A DNA stretch of 64,000 nucleotides, taken from contig NZ_CBFHLV010000013.1 of NCBI RefSeq assembly GCF_965656765.1, forward strand, positions 1 through 64,000, in the 5' to 3' direction. The DNA comes from Marivita sp965656765 (GTDB lineage Bacteria; Pseudomonadota; Alphaproteobacteria; Rhodobacterales; Rhodobacteraceae). The notes under the pieces were generated by a model. The model was not told the DNA's origin. It did no database searches and was given only the letters and a program-made list of their open reading frames with translations. Each line of letters opens with the position of its first letter. Position 1 is the first letter of the stretch. Position numbers and translations under genes: made by a program. Shown here piece by piece: positions 8,476 through 15,843 of this stretch.

Positions 8476-8490
8476 GAACGAAATAAGAAC
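8476..8490 (-). promoter_or_regulatory. Candidate LexA (SOS) box upstream of the radical SAM gene
   Basis: On the minus strand this reads GTTC-TTATTTC-GTTC, an exact match to the alphaproteobacterial LexA consensus GTTC-N7-GTTC. The same arrangement occurs in front of lexA in this window (17048-17062). Its location immediately upstream of a start codon is typical of LexA repression. It could also face the corrinoid gene on the other side, but that start is more than 150 nt away. Confidence 0.6.
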
Positions 8491-8646
8491 ATTTGCAATG
8501 CACGTGCCCAAACGAACCCGCGCAGGATGGCCTGCGTCGGTTGCGTTCGCGCGCATGTCGGATTTCTGCAAGTTGAAGAGTCGTAAAACGACGAATAGTC
8601 GATAAAACAATCACCGGTGGCGACGCCGGCGTCTGGAGTGAAAGAC

Positions 8647-9351
8647 ATGGCTGACGAAGAAGACGATATCATCCTCGCGGACCTGAACGACGAAGAACTT
8701 GTCGAACAGATGTTCGACGATCTCTACGACGGTCTCAAGGAAGAGATCGAGGAATCGGTCAATATCCTGCTGGAACGCGGCTGGCAGCCGTATGACATCC
8801 TGACCAAAGCTCTCGTGGGCGGCATGACCATCGTCGGCAACGACTTCCGCGATGGTATCCTCTTTGTGCCTGAGGTGCTCTTGGCGGCCAACGCGATGAA
8901 GGGTGGCATGGCCATTCTTAAACCGCTCTTGGCCGAAACCGGCGCACCGCGCGTGGGCAAGATGGTGATTGGTACGGTCAAAGGCGACATTCACGACATC
9001 GGCAAAAACCTTGTGTCAATGATGATGGAAGGTGCCGGCTTTGAGGTGGTCGATCTGGGCATCAACAACGCAGTCGACGCCTATCTTGATGCAATCGCTG
9101 CGGAAGATCCCGATATTCTTGGCATGTCCGCCCTTCTGACCACGACAATGCCCTACATGAAGGTGGTGATCGATACGATGGTCGAGAAAGGCATCCGCGA
9201 CGACTATATCGTGCTCGTCGGTGGTGCTCCGCTGAATGAAGAATTCGGCAAGGCCATCGGGGCTGACGCCTACTGCCGGGATGCCGCTGTGGCGGTTGAA
9301 ACTGCGAAAACCTTTGTCGGTCGCAAGCACAATCAGCTTGCCGCCGGGTAA
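8647..9351 (+). CDS. MetH-type corrinoid (cobalamin-binding) protein (234 aa)
   Basis: Carries a methyl group on cobalamin between partner methyltransferases. Residues ~1-90 are an acidic four-helix cap domain like the MetH B12-binding domain 1. Residues ~95-234 are the B12-binding Rossmann domain with GTVKGDIHDIGKNLV (DxHxxG, lower axial His), LGINNAVDAYLDA, GMSALLTTTMPYM (SxL) and VLVGGAPLN (GG). The ATG at 8647 is preceded by GGAGTG; the upstream TTG frame is not needed. It lacks its own pterin or homocysteine domain, so it must work with separate subunits such as the upstream methyltransferase. An intrinsic terminator follows at 9376. Confidence 0.92.
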   Translation: MADEEDDIILADLNDEELVEQMFDDLYDGLKEEIEESVNILLERGWQPYDILTKALVGGMTIVGNDFRDGILFVPEVLLAANAMKGGMAILKPLLAETGAPRVGKMVIGTVKGDIHDIGKNLVSMMMEGAGFEVVDLGINNAVDAYLDAIAAEDPDILGMSALLTTTMPYMKVVIDTMVEKGIRDDYIVLVGGAPLNEEFGKAIGADAYCRDAAVAVETAKTFVGRKHNQLAAG

Positions 9352-9375
9352 TATGGCGCAAAATGACGCTTTTTC

Positions 9376-9402
9376 GGCCTCGCTCCACGGCGAGGCCTTT
9401 TC
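9376..9402 (+). terminator. Intrinsic terminator after the corrinoid gene
   Basis: Perfect 7-bp stem GGCCTCG (9376-9382) / CGAGGCC (9391-9397) with an 8-nt loop, followed by TTTTCTT. It separates the corrinoid gene from the small membrane protein gene, though readthrough to DUF1638 is possible. Confidence 0.8.
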
Positions 9403-9446
9403 TTATGGATCAAACTGTCCCATATTTTCAGGACAAGGAGATCAAC

Positions 9447-9620
9447 ATGCCAGTGACGACATTCGCTTCGATGATCTTGGCCGTGATTGCGGCGTCCGGG
9501 CTGACCGTATGGGCCTTGGCCCAGTTTGGCATTCTCAAGGTGTTGCCAGCCCTGATCGCTGTGGTTCTGCTAGCACGGTGGGGTCTGTCCCATGTGCCCG
9601 GCGATGACGAGCCTGCCTGA
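9447..9620 (+). CDS. Small membrane protein (57 aa)
   Basis: MPVTTFASMILAVIAASG followed by a second hydrophobic run VLPALIAVVLLARWG and a polar C-terminus (SHVPGDDEPA), giving one or two membrane helices. A good ribosome-binding site, AAGGAG, lies 6 nt before ATG 9447. It overlaps the start of the DUF1638 gene, so the two are probably translationally coupled. I recognise no family; its constant company with the cobalamin genes would have to be tested in other genomes. Confidence 0.75.
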   Translation: MPVTTFASMILAVIAASGLTVWALAQFGILKVLPALIAVVLLARWGLSHVPGDDEPA

Positions 9621-10245
9621 CGATATAACGCTTACAGATGCGGGATTGGCAGCGCGCGGCGATGGCCGTGTGCTAATCGTTGCTTGCGGCGCGCTCGCCC
9701 GCGAAATTTTGGCGTTGCGCGACGCTCATGGCTGGAACCATCTGGATCTCACCTGTTTACCCGCAATCTATCACAACCATCCTGAAAAGATCGTGCCTGC
9801 AGTGCAGGATTTGGTTCAAAAGCATCGATCCGAGTATCACGATGTCTTCGTCGCCTATGGAGACTGTGGAACAGGTGGACAGCTTGAAGCGGTCTGCGCA
9901 GAGTTGGGCGTCAATATGATAGCGGGGCCGCATTGCTATAGCTTTTTCGAAGGCAACGCCGCGTTCGAAGCACGGGATGAAATCACAGCGTTCTATCTAA
10001 CTGATTTTCTGGTTCGCCAGTTCGATGCCTTTGTCTGGAAGCCTCTGGGCCTTGATCGGCACCCAGACCTCCGGGACATGTATTTTGGTCACTATGAAAC
10101 GCTTGTCTATCAGGCGCAGACCGACGATCCCCAACTCACAAAGATCGCCAAAGACTGTGCGGATCGTTTGGGGCTGACGTTCGAGCGACGGTACACGGGC
10201 TACGGCGATCTGGCGCAGCATCTTAAAAGTTGGGCGGCGATCTAA
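9604..10245 (+). CDS. DUF1638 family protein (213 aa)
   Basis: VLIVACGALAREI at the N-terminus, LTCLPAIYHNHPEKI, the central VAYGDCGTGGQL, GPHCYSFFEGNAAF and a C-terminal YTGYGDL are characteristic of DUF1638, a family of unknown biochemistry often found beside corrinoid methyltransferase genes. Conserved Cys and His residues suggest metal or cofactor binding. Alternative start ATG 9592 lies in the same frame. The gene overlaps the small membrane protein gene by 17 nt. Its context next to a MetH-type corrinoid protein suggests a role in corrinoid-dependent methyl transfer or cobalamin reactivation (inference). Confidence 0.85.
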   Translation: MTSLPDDITLTDAGLAARGDGRVLIVACGALAREILALRDAHGWNHLDLTCLPAIYHNHPEKIVPAVQDLVQKHRSEYHDVFVAYGDCGTGGQLEAVCAELGVNMIAGPHCYSFFEGNAAFEARDEITAFYLTDFLVRQFDAFVWKPLGLDRHPDLRDMYFGHYETLVYQAQTDDPQLTKIAKDCADRLGLTFERRYTGYGDLAQHLKSWAAI

Positions 10246-10296
10246 GACTTGGTTTCCGTCGGCGGGCACTGACGGACGAATCGATGCGTTTGCGCC

Positions 10297-12051
10297 CTAA
10301 TTCGACTGGCTCAACAAGATAGACGACACCGGGACCATAGACACGCTCGACGCGCGGTCCTGAAGACTCCACAGGACCAAGGCCGACAAGGTATCCGGTG
10401 TCAGGCGACCCAACATCACAACGCTTCCATCCTGACGCGCCCGGAAGGCCGCGCCGTCGAGGAAGCGCCGTTTTGTTCTGGCATCCTGACCGTCGCCATC
10501 AAAATCACGCAGGATACTGACCGTCGGCACGTCTTCCCGCTGCGCAATGGCCTGTGCGGTATTCAACCCGTTCGGAAGAAACACTAGGCCATGACCGCTG
10601 TCAGCCGCAAAGCTAGCGGCTTGTTCGATTACTGCGCGGGCCGCTTGCAACCCGGAACCCGGCGCTTCGATCAAGGCGACGGTTTCGGGAAGCATTGCAA
10701 GCGCCCCGCCCAAGATTTGCTCCACATCCGTAGGCTGCGCGGCGTCAGGCAGATCGACCAACGCGGCCACTTCGTATCCAAGTGTACGGTATGCGGCCAT
10801 ACGCTCGGTCGCACCTGGCTGGCCCGGGTCGAGGGCAAATGTTACCGGGAAAGGGAAACCCTCAAGCGTGTCCGGTCCCAATGGCCCAGTGCCATCATCA
10901 ATCATCACGATAGACATCTGTGGCAACGCGGGATCGCTGTCGATCGAGGCGGCAAAGCGCTGCAGTGGCGGAACACTCTGGTCGAGCGTCATCGCGTCAT
11001 CCGTTTCAGGCGACTCATCATTCGATGCACCCGCACCAATCGACGGAATGCGCGCCGAATTGCCGGGAGCGCGGTCGGTCAAAGACGCTGCGGGACGACC
11101 GATGGAGGGGCGCAACGCTGCGGTTGTGTCGGTCTCGGCTTCGGTGTCAGCCTCAGGCGCATCTGGAACAAGACGGCGCACCTGAGGACGGTCGGCTTCA
11201 TCTGCGTCTTCTTCTGCAACGGTCGTATCCTCAGCCATGTTTTCAGCCGTCGTGCTTGCGTCACTGACCGGATCGGACGGTGTAGCCTCTGCTATCGGAT
11301 CAGGAACCAGTGCCGTTTCGGCCGAAGGAGCGGGTGGAACAGGCGGTTGCGCTGGTTCTGTTGAAACGTTCAACCCCGTTTCGCTCTCCGGCACATCGAG
11401 CGTCGGGGCGGCAGGTGCTTCAGGTGTGACGTCATCCGGCGCGTAAACCTGTGGTTGGACCGTTTCAGGCGTCGCAGGCACAGTCAGAGCGGCAACTTCC
11501 TCACCCGTCTCGGGCGCCGGAATAGGTGCGGCAGCTGTGTTGTCAGGCGTGGTTTCTGCATCTTCATCTGGTGTCGCGAGTTCCGGCGCATCATTCTCTG
11601 GCGCAACCGCGGTCACATCCGCAGGCTTGCGACCGGGTTCATCGCCCGCTTCCATGGTCGGCTCTGGTGTTGCATCGGTGGGCTCTATCGTTACCTCGGC
11701 ATCACCGGCGTCCATTTCAATCGGTGAGTCCGCCTCTGGCGCTGCTGGCACTGCGCTTTCTGCATTGTCGTCCATCATGATCTCGGAGGCCGTTTCCGCC
11801 TCAGCGATTTCAGGCTCAGAGGTATCCTGCGCCGGAGTGTTCTCTGGCTCAGTTGCCGCTGTCTCGACGTCTGGCATCGACACATCTGGCTCGACCGAAG
11901 TGTCGCCCTGTACAGGATCAGCCACACTCATATGTTCTGGAATCGATTGCCCAATCTGGTCGGAAGCCGGGTTCAGCACCGACACGGCACCCAAACTGCC
12001 AACGGACAGCACCGTGCCCCAGATGGCCCCAGACAAAAACCCTCTTGCCAT
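10297..12051 (-). CDS. Divergent polysaccharide deacetylase family protein with long acidic linker (584 aa)
   Basis: The N-terminus (MARGFLSGAIWGTVLSVGSLGAVSVL) is a single membrane anchor. Residues ~30-340 are a low-complexity linker rich in Glu, Asp, Pro, Ala and Thr. The C-terminal ~215 residues match the divergent polysaccharide deacetylase (YibQ/DUF610-like) fold: MSIVMIDDGTGPLG, PFPVTFALDP, GYEVAALVDLP, GHGLVFLPNGLN and a late VVMLGRL. The classical metal-binding DD/HxxxH triad appears incomplete, as is usual for this divergent family. Probably a periplasmic envelope protein held away from the membrane by the linker. It diverges from trpG. Confidence 0.85.
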   Translation of the reverse strand: MARGFLSGAIWGTVLSVGSLGAVSVLNPASDQIGQSIPEHMSVADPVQGDTSVEPDVSMPDVETAATEPENTPAQDTSEPEIAEAETASEIMMDDNAESAVPAAPEADSPIEMDAGDAEVTIEPTDATPEPTMEAGDEPGRKPADVTAVAPENDAPELATPDEDAETTPDNTAAAPIPAPETGEEVAALTVPATPETVQPQVYAPDDVTPEAPAAPTLDVPESETGLNVSTEPAQPPVPPAPSAETALVPDPIAEATPSDPVSDASTTAENMAEDTTVAEEDADEADRPQVRRLVPDAPEADTEAETDTTAALRPSIGRPAASLTDRAPGNSARIPSIGAGASNDESPETDDAMTLDQSVPPLQRFAASIDSDPALPQMSIVMIDDGTGPLGPDTLEGFPFPVTFALDPGQPGATERMAAYRTLGYEVAALVDLPDAAQPTDVEQILGGALAMLPETVALIEAPGSGLQAARAVIEQAASFAADSGHGLVFLPNGLNTAQAIAQREDVPTVSILRDFDGDGQDARTKRRFLDGAAFRARQDGSVVMLGRLTPDTLSALVLWSLQDRASSVSMVPVSSILLSQSN

Positions 12052-12202
12052 GCTCTTTGCCCTCGCCTTGCCTTCTCACGCGCCTCCGGCATCTCGGTTG
12101 TGCCGGTTGACCCACCCGCGCCCTTGACGCGCCTTGGTCTGCCTGCGCATGTATACCGCGATTGCCCCCTGCCCCGCCAGCCCCGAGATAGAAGAAACGC
12201 CT

Positions 12203-12784
12203 ATGCTGCTGCTCATCGACAATTACGACAGTTTCACCTACAACCTCGTGCACTATTTGGGAGAACTGGGCACCGATGTGAAGGTTGTGCGCAACGATGC
12301 GCTAACGGTGCAGGACGCGATTGGTATGAACCCGGCGGGCATCTTGCTTTCACCTGGGCCCTGCGACCCGGATCAGGCGGGGATATGCCTTGCGCTTACA
12401 CTGGCCGCGGCTGAAACCAAAACCCCTCTGATGGGTGTGTGCCTTGGGCACCAAACCCTGGGACAAGCCTTTGGCGGCACCGTTGTGCGGCATTCCGAAA
12501 TCGTACACGGCAAGATGGGCGCGATGCACCACTCCGGCAAAGGCGTGTTCGCTGGTCTGCCATCACCGTTTGAAGCGACGCGATATCATTCTCTGGTGGT
12601 AGACAAAGACACCATACCAGACTGCCTTGAGGTGACCGCATGGCTGGATGATGGCACCGTGATGGGTCTTAGCCACCGCGAATTGCCAATGCATGGCGTG
12701 CAGTTCCATCCCGAAAGCATCGCGTCGGAACATGGCCACGCTCTTCTGCAGAACTTTGTGAGCGATAAGAAGGTACCCGCATGA
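12203..12784 (+). CDS. trpG: Anthranilate synthase component II, glutamine amidotransferase (193 aa)
   Basis: Supplies ammonia from glutamine to TrpE for anthranilate synthesis. Class I GATase with MLLLIDNYDSFTYNL at the start, nucleophile Cys in GVCLGHQTLGQAFGG and His-Glu in GVQFHPESI. ATG 12203 gives the family N-terminus; the earlier in-frame start would add an unconserved tail. The gene overlaps trpD by 4 nt (ATGA). trpE is not in the window, but the trpG-trpD pairing points to tryptophan rather than folate use. Confidence 0.95.
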   Translation: MLLLIDNYDSFTYNLVHYLGELGTDVKVVRNDALTVQDAIGMNPAGILLSPGPCDPDQAGICLALTLAAAETKTPLMGVCLGHQTLGQAFGGTVVRHSEIVHGKMGAMHHSGKGVFAGLPSPFEATRYHSLVVDKDTIPDCLEVTAWLDDGTVMGLSHRELPMHGVQFHPESIASEHGHALLQNFVSDKKVPA

Positions 12785-13797
12785 GCGACGCGATGAAGCC
12801 CCTGATCTATGCCGCCTCGGAAGGCCCGCTGAGCCGTTCGCAGGCCGAACAAGCCTTTGAGATTCTCTTTGACGGCGAAGCGACCCCAGCCCAAATCGGC
12901 GGCTTCCTGATGGCGCTGCGCGCCCGTGGCGAAGCGGTGTCGGAATACGCCGCGGCCGCAGCTGTGATGCGGGCAAAATGCACACCAGTTAAGGCCCCGG
13001 ACGGCGCAATAGACATCGTCGGCACAGGTGGTGACGGCATGGGAACGCTCAACATCTCAACCGCGACTGCATTTGTCGTGGCCGGCGCAGGTGTGCCTGT
13101 CGCCAAACATGGCAACCGCAACCTGTCGTCTAAATCTGGTGCAGCAGATGCGCTGACCGAGATGGGCATCAACGTAATGGTCGGCCCAGAGATCGTGGAA
13201 CGCGCACTGATTGAGGCCGGGATCGGATTTATGATGGCGCCGATGCATCATCCCGCGATGAAGCACGTGATGCCTGTACGACAAGAGCTGGGCTCAAAGA
13301 CAATCTTCAACATCCTCGGCCCGCTGACCAACCCGGCGGGTGTCACACGTCAACTGACCGGCGCTTTCGCCATTGATCTGATTTTTCCCATGGCAGAAAC
13401 GCTTAAGGAATTGGGGTCCGAGAAGGCGTGGCTGGTGCATGGCGGCGACGGCACCGATGAGATTTCGATTTCAGAGCCAACTCAGGTTGCGGTTCTGGAC
13501 GGTGGAAAAATCAGAGGCCGCGAAGTGCATCCCGAGGATGCGGGCCTGCCAGTCCACCCCTTCCGCGAGATCATGGGAGGCACTCCCGCCGAGAATGCGC
13601 AGGCCTTCCGCGCCCTTCTAGACGGTGCCAAAAATGCCTATCGTGATGCGGTCTTGCTGAATGCCGCTGCTGCCCTTGTGGTGGCGGACAAGGTTGATGA
13701 TCTTGCAACCGGCGCTGAAATGGCTGCCGATAGCATTGACAGTGGTGCCGCAAAGGCGCGGGTCGAGGCGCTTGCGCGGGTAACCCAGTCGGCGTGA
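12781..13797 (+). CDS. trpD: Anthranilate phosphoribosyltransferase (338 aa)
   Basis: Transfers ribose-5-phosphate from PRPP to anthranilate. Glycine-rich VGTGGDGMGTLNIST and KHGNRNLSSKSGAADALTE are the PRPP and anthranilate sites; NILGPLTNPAG and the VHGGDGTDEIS segment are also diagnostic. Full family length. Start codon overlaps the trpG stop (ATGA), implying translational coupling. It is followed by a palindromic terminator-like hairpin and then ung, which splits it from trpC. Confidence 0.96.
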   Translation: MSDAMKPLIYAASEGPLSRSQAEQAFEILFDGEATPAQIGGFLMALRARGEAVSEYAAAAAVMRAKCTPVKAPDGAIDIVGTGGDGMGTLNISTATAFVVAGAGVPVAKHGNRNLSSKSGAADALTEMGINVMVGPEIVERALIEAGIGFMMAPMHHPAMKHVMPVRQELGSKTIFNILGPLTNPAGVTRQLTGAFAIDLIFPMAETLKELGSEKAWLVHGGDGTDEISISEPTQVAVLDGGKIRGREVHPEDAGLPVHPFREIMGGTPAENAQAFRALLDGAKNAYRDAVLLNAAAALVVADKVDDLATGAEMAADSIDSGAAKARVEALARVTQSA

Positions 13798-13817
13798 CAT
13801 TAGACGTTTGGGCGGTT

Positions 13818-13845
13818 GCCGATGCGTCGACGCATCGGCGTTTTT
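13818..13845 (+). terminator. Intrinsic terminator after trpD
   Basis: A perfect palindrome at 13818-13839 (core GATGCGTCGACGCATC) is followed directly by GTTTTT. It would fold into a GC-rich stem and end the trpGD transcript, so trpC-moaC-moeA would depend on readthrough or on a promoter near ung. Confidence 0.7.
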
Positions 13846-13860
13846 CCGTCACCGGAAAAA

Positions 13861-13906
13861 CCTGGGGCGCTGCCCCAGACCCCGAGATATTTTTGAATCA
13901 GAGAAG
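13861..13906 (+). repeat. Dispersed Rhodobacterales-type intergenic repeat, copy A
   Basis: The segment reads GGGGCGCTGCCCCAGACCCC, then GAGATATTTTTG, then AGAGAAG. It parallels copy B at 53211-53258 (GGGGGCGCTGCCCCCGGACC... GGGATATAT... CAAAGAAG). Each copy has the same internal inverted repeat around GCGC followed by an AT-rich tail. Copy A sits just ahead of the ung start. Confidence 0.6.
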
Positions 13907-13922
13907 ACGGGAATACGCGCAA

Positions 13923-14570
13923 ATGCTGACGCCACCGCTTGCATGGTCTCATTTGCCCTTTTTCGCTGACGACTTTCCCACTATTCGTGCGGCCCTTGCC
14001 GATGAAGCGCGCCGCGTTTTGCCTCCTTCAGATCAGATTTTTGCAGCCCTTGAATCATGTGCGCCGGATCAAGTTCGCGTCGTCATTCTTGGCCAAGACC
14101 CTTATCCAACACCTGGTCACGCGCATGGCTTTGCATTTTCCGTAGAGCATGACGTTCGTCCTTTACCGCGCTCTTTGGGCAATATTTTTAAAGAGATGGA
14201 TGCTGATCTTGGCAGCACACCTCCGACTGGAGACCTGCGATTTTGGGCGGATCAGGGCGTTCTGCTATTGAACGATGTATTGACCGTTCCGGCTGGAGAG
14301 GCGCGCGGCCATCGCCGGCTGGGTTGGCAAAAGCTTGTGCCTCAGGTCTTGGATGCGCTGTCGGACCGGCCCCGTGCTTTTGTGCTTTGGGGCAATGACG
14401 CGCGTAGCCATGCCCCGCGGCTTGAGGGGAACGGGCATCTGGTTGTGCAAAGCGCCCATCCCTCACCTCTATCCGCGCGGCGTGGGTTTTTCGGCTCGCG
14501 CCCCTTTTCGACGGTGAATGCGTGGCTTAAAGAGCAAGGGCATGCCCCGATCAATTGGACAAGCCCATGA
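13923..14570 (+). CDS. ung: Uracil-DNA glycosylase, family 1-like (215 aa)
   Basis: Excises uracil from DNA to start base-excision repair. Motifs are VVILGQDPYPTPGHAHGFAFS (catalytic Asp in GQDPY) and QSAHPSPLSARRGFFGSRPF (catalytic His). The usual His after GQDPY is Pro here. I start at ATG 13923 because the upstream frame runs through the trpD terminator and the dispersed repeat. It lies between trpD and trpC, and its stop overlaps the trpC start (ATGA), so it is cotranscribed with trpC-moaC-moeA. Confidence 0.9.
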   Translation: MLTPPLAWSHLPFFADDFPTIRAALADEARRVLPPSDQIFAALESCAPDQVRVVILGQDPYPTPGHAHGFAFSVEHDVRPLPRSLGNIFKEMDADLGSTPPTGDLRFWADQGVLLLNDVLTVPAGEARGHRRLGWQKLVPQVLDALSDRPRAFVLWGNDARSHAPRLEGNGHLVVQSAHPSPLSARRGFFGSRPFSTVNAWLKEQGHAPINWTSP

Positions 14571-15370
14571 GTGCAACCATTCTTGACAAGATCAAAGCTT
14601 ATAAGCTTGAGGAAGTGGCCGCTGACAAAGCGCGCGTGCCATTGGCTGATGTTGAGGCGGCAGCGCATGCCGCAGATCCAATCCGCCCGTTTGGCTCCGC
14701 CCTTCGGACAGCACAAACCGGCGGATATGGCTTGATTGCCGAGGTCAAAAAAGCGTCGCCTTCCAAGGGATTGATCCGCGCCGATTTCGAGCCGGCCAGT
14801 TTGGCACAGGCTTATGAGGCGGGCGGCGCGACCTGTTTGTCGGTGTTGACGGACACGCCGAGCTTTCAGGGAGACAAGTCGTATCTGGTGGCGGCACGGC
14901 AGGCGACATCTCTGCCCGCGCTGCGCAAGGATTTTATGTACGACACCTACCAAATCGCAGAGGCGCGCAGCCTGAATGCCGATTGTATTCTGATCATCAT
15001 GGCAAGCGTTTCAGACGCACAGGCCGCCGAATTGGAAGACGCCGCTTTTGCGTGGGGCATGGATGCACTGATCGAGGTGCACGACCGCGAAGAGTTGGAC
15101 CGGGCACTTGAATTGAAGTCACCATTGATTGGCGTAAACAATCGCAATCTCAAGACGTTTGAAACAACTCTTGAGACAACACGTGAACTTTCCAACCATG
15201 TCCCGAAGGATCGAATGCTCATCTCCGAATCTGGGCTTTTCACGCCAAAAGACCTTGCTGAAATGGCCAGTTTTGGCGCACGCAGTTTCCTGATTGGCGA
15301 AAGCCTGATGCGGCAGGCCGACGTGACCGCGGCCACCAGTGCGCTATTGGCCGATCCGGTGGCGGCATGA
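14567..15370 (+). CDS. trpC: Indole-3-glycerol-phosphate synthase (267 aa)
   Basis: Converts carboxyphenylamino-deoxyribulose phosphate to indole-3-glycerol phosphate in tryptophan synthesis. TIM-barrel motifs are IAEVKKASPSKG (catalytic Lys, phosphate site), LSVLTDTPSFQG, LRKDFMYDTYQI, GVNNRNLKTF and SESGLFTP. Monofunctional, without a TrpF domain. ATG 14567 overlaps the ung stop and its own stop overlaps moaC (ATGA), so the gene is part of a tightly packed ung-trpC-moaC-moeA unit. Confidence 0.96.
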   Translation: MSATILDKIKAYKLEEVAADKARVPLADVEAAAHAADPIRPFGSALRTAQTGGYGLIAEVKKASPSKGLIRADFEPASLAQAYEAGGATCLSVLTDTPSFQGDKSYLVAARQATSLPALRKDFMYDTYQIAEARSLNADCILIIMASVSDAQAAELEDAAFAWGMDALIEVHDREELDRALELKSPLIGVNNRNLKTFETTLETTRELSNHVPKDRMLISESGLFTPKDLAEMASFGARSFLIGESLMRQADVTAATSALLADPVAA

Positions 15371-15843
15371 GCGGGCTGTCCCATTTCGACGCCAAAGGCG
15401 ACGCGCATATGGTGGATGTGTCCGACAAGGCCGTCACGTCGCGTATCGCCGTGGCCGAGGGCCACATCAAGATGGCACAAGAGACATTTGATATTATCAC
15501 CGAAGGTCGCGCCAAAAAAGGTGACGTGATCGGTGTAGCGCGGCTTGCTGGCATCATGGGCGCCAAAAAGACACCCGAATTGATCCCGCTCTGTCATCCG
15601 CTGCCAGTGACAAAGGTTGCTGTCGAGTTAACACCTGAACCCGATCTGCCCGGCCTGCGGATCGAGGCGACAGTCAAGACAACGGGCCAGACGGGCGTCG
15701 AGATGGAGGCATTGACAGCTGTGTCGACAGCCGCCCTCACCGTCTACGACATGGCCAAGGCGGTTGATAAGTCGATGGAGATCACCGGCATCCGCGTCAT
15801 GCTGAAAGATGGCGGGAAATCAGGGCGGTACGAGGCGGAATGA
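15367..15843 (+). CDS. moaC: Cyclic pyranopterin monophosphate synthase (158 aa)
   Basis: Second step of molybdenum cofactor synthesis, forming cPMP from the MoaA product. Conserved segments are LSHFDAKGDAHMVDVSDK at the start, LIPLCHPLPVTKV, TTGQTGVEMEALTAVS and MLKDGGKSGRYEAE at the end. Full length. Overlaps trpC and moeA by 4 nt each (ATGA), a junction that looks like trpC-moaC-moeA operons in other Rhodobacterales. Confidence 0.96.
   Translation: MSGLSHFDAKGDAHMVDVSDKAVTSRIAVAEGHIKMAQETFDIITEGRAKKGDVIGVARLAGIMGAKKTPELIPLCHPLPVTKVAVELTPEPDLPGLRIEATVKTTGQTGVEMEALTAVSTAALTVYDMAKAVDKSMEITGIRVMLKDGGKSGRYEAE

Noticed and set aside
8464..8610. N-terminal extension of the radical SAM gene to 8610
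   Set aside because: It would translate the SOS box, and its residues lack the family N-terminus, which starts at MTQSDQYVPPEQ.
11237..12127. Plus-strand Gly/Ala/Ser-rich frames opposite the deacetylase linker
   Set aside because: They are the complement of the Glu/Asp/Pro/Thr low-complexity coding strand and have no independent support.
13794..13922. Extended ung start overlapping trpD
   Set aside because: The extension would translate a palindromic terminator and a dispersed repeat, and is not part of the Ung fold.
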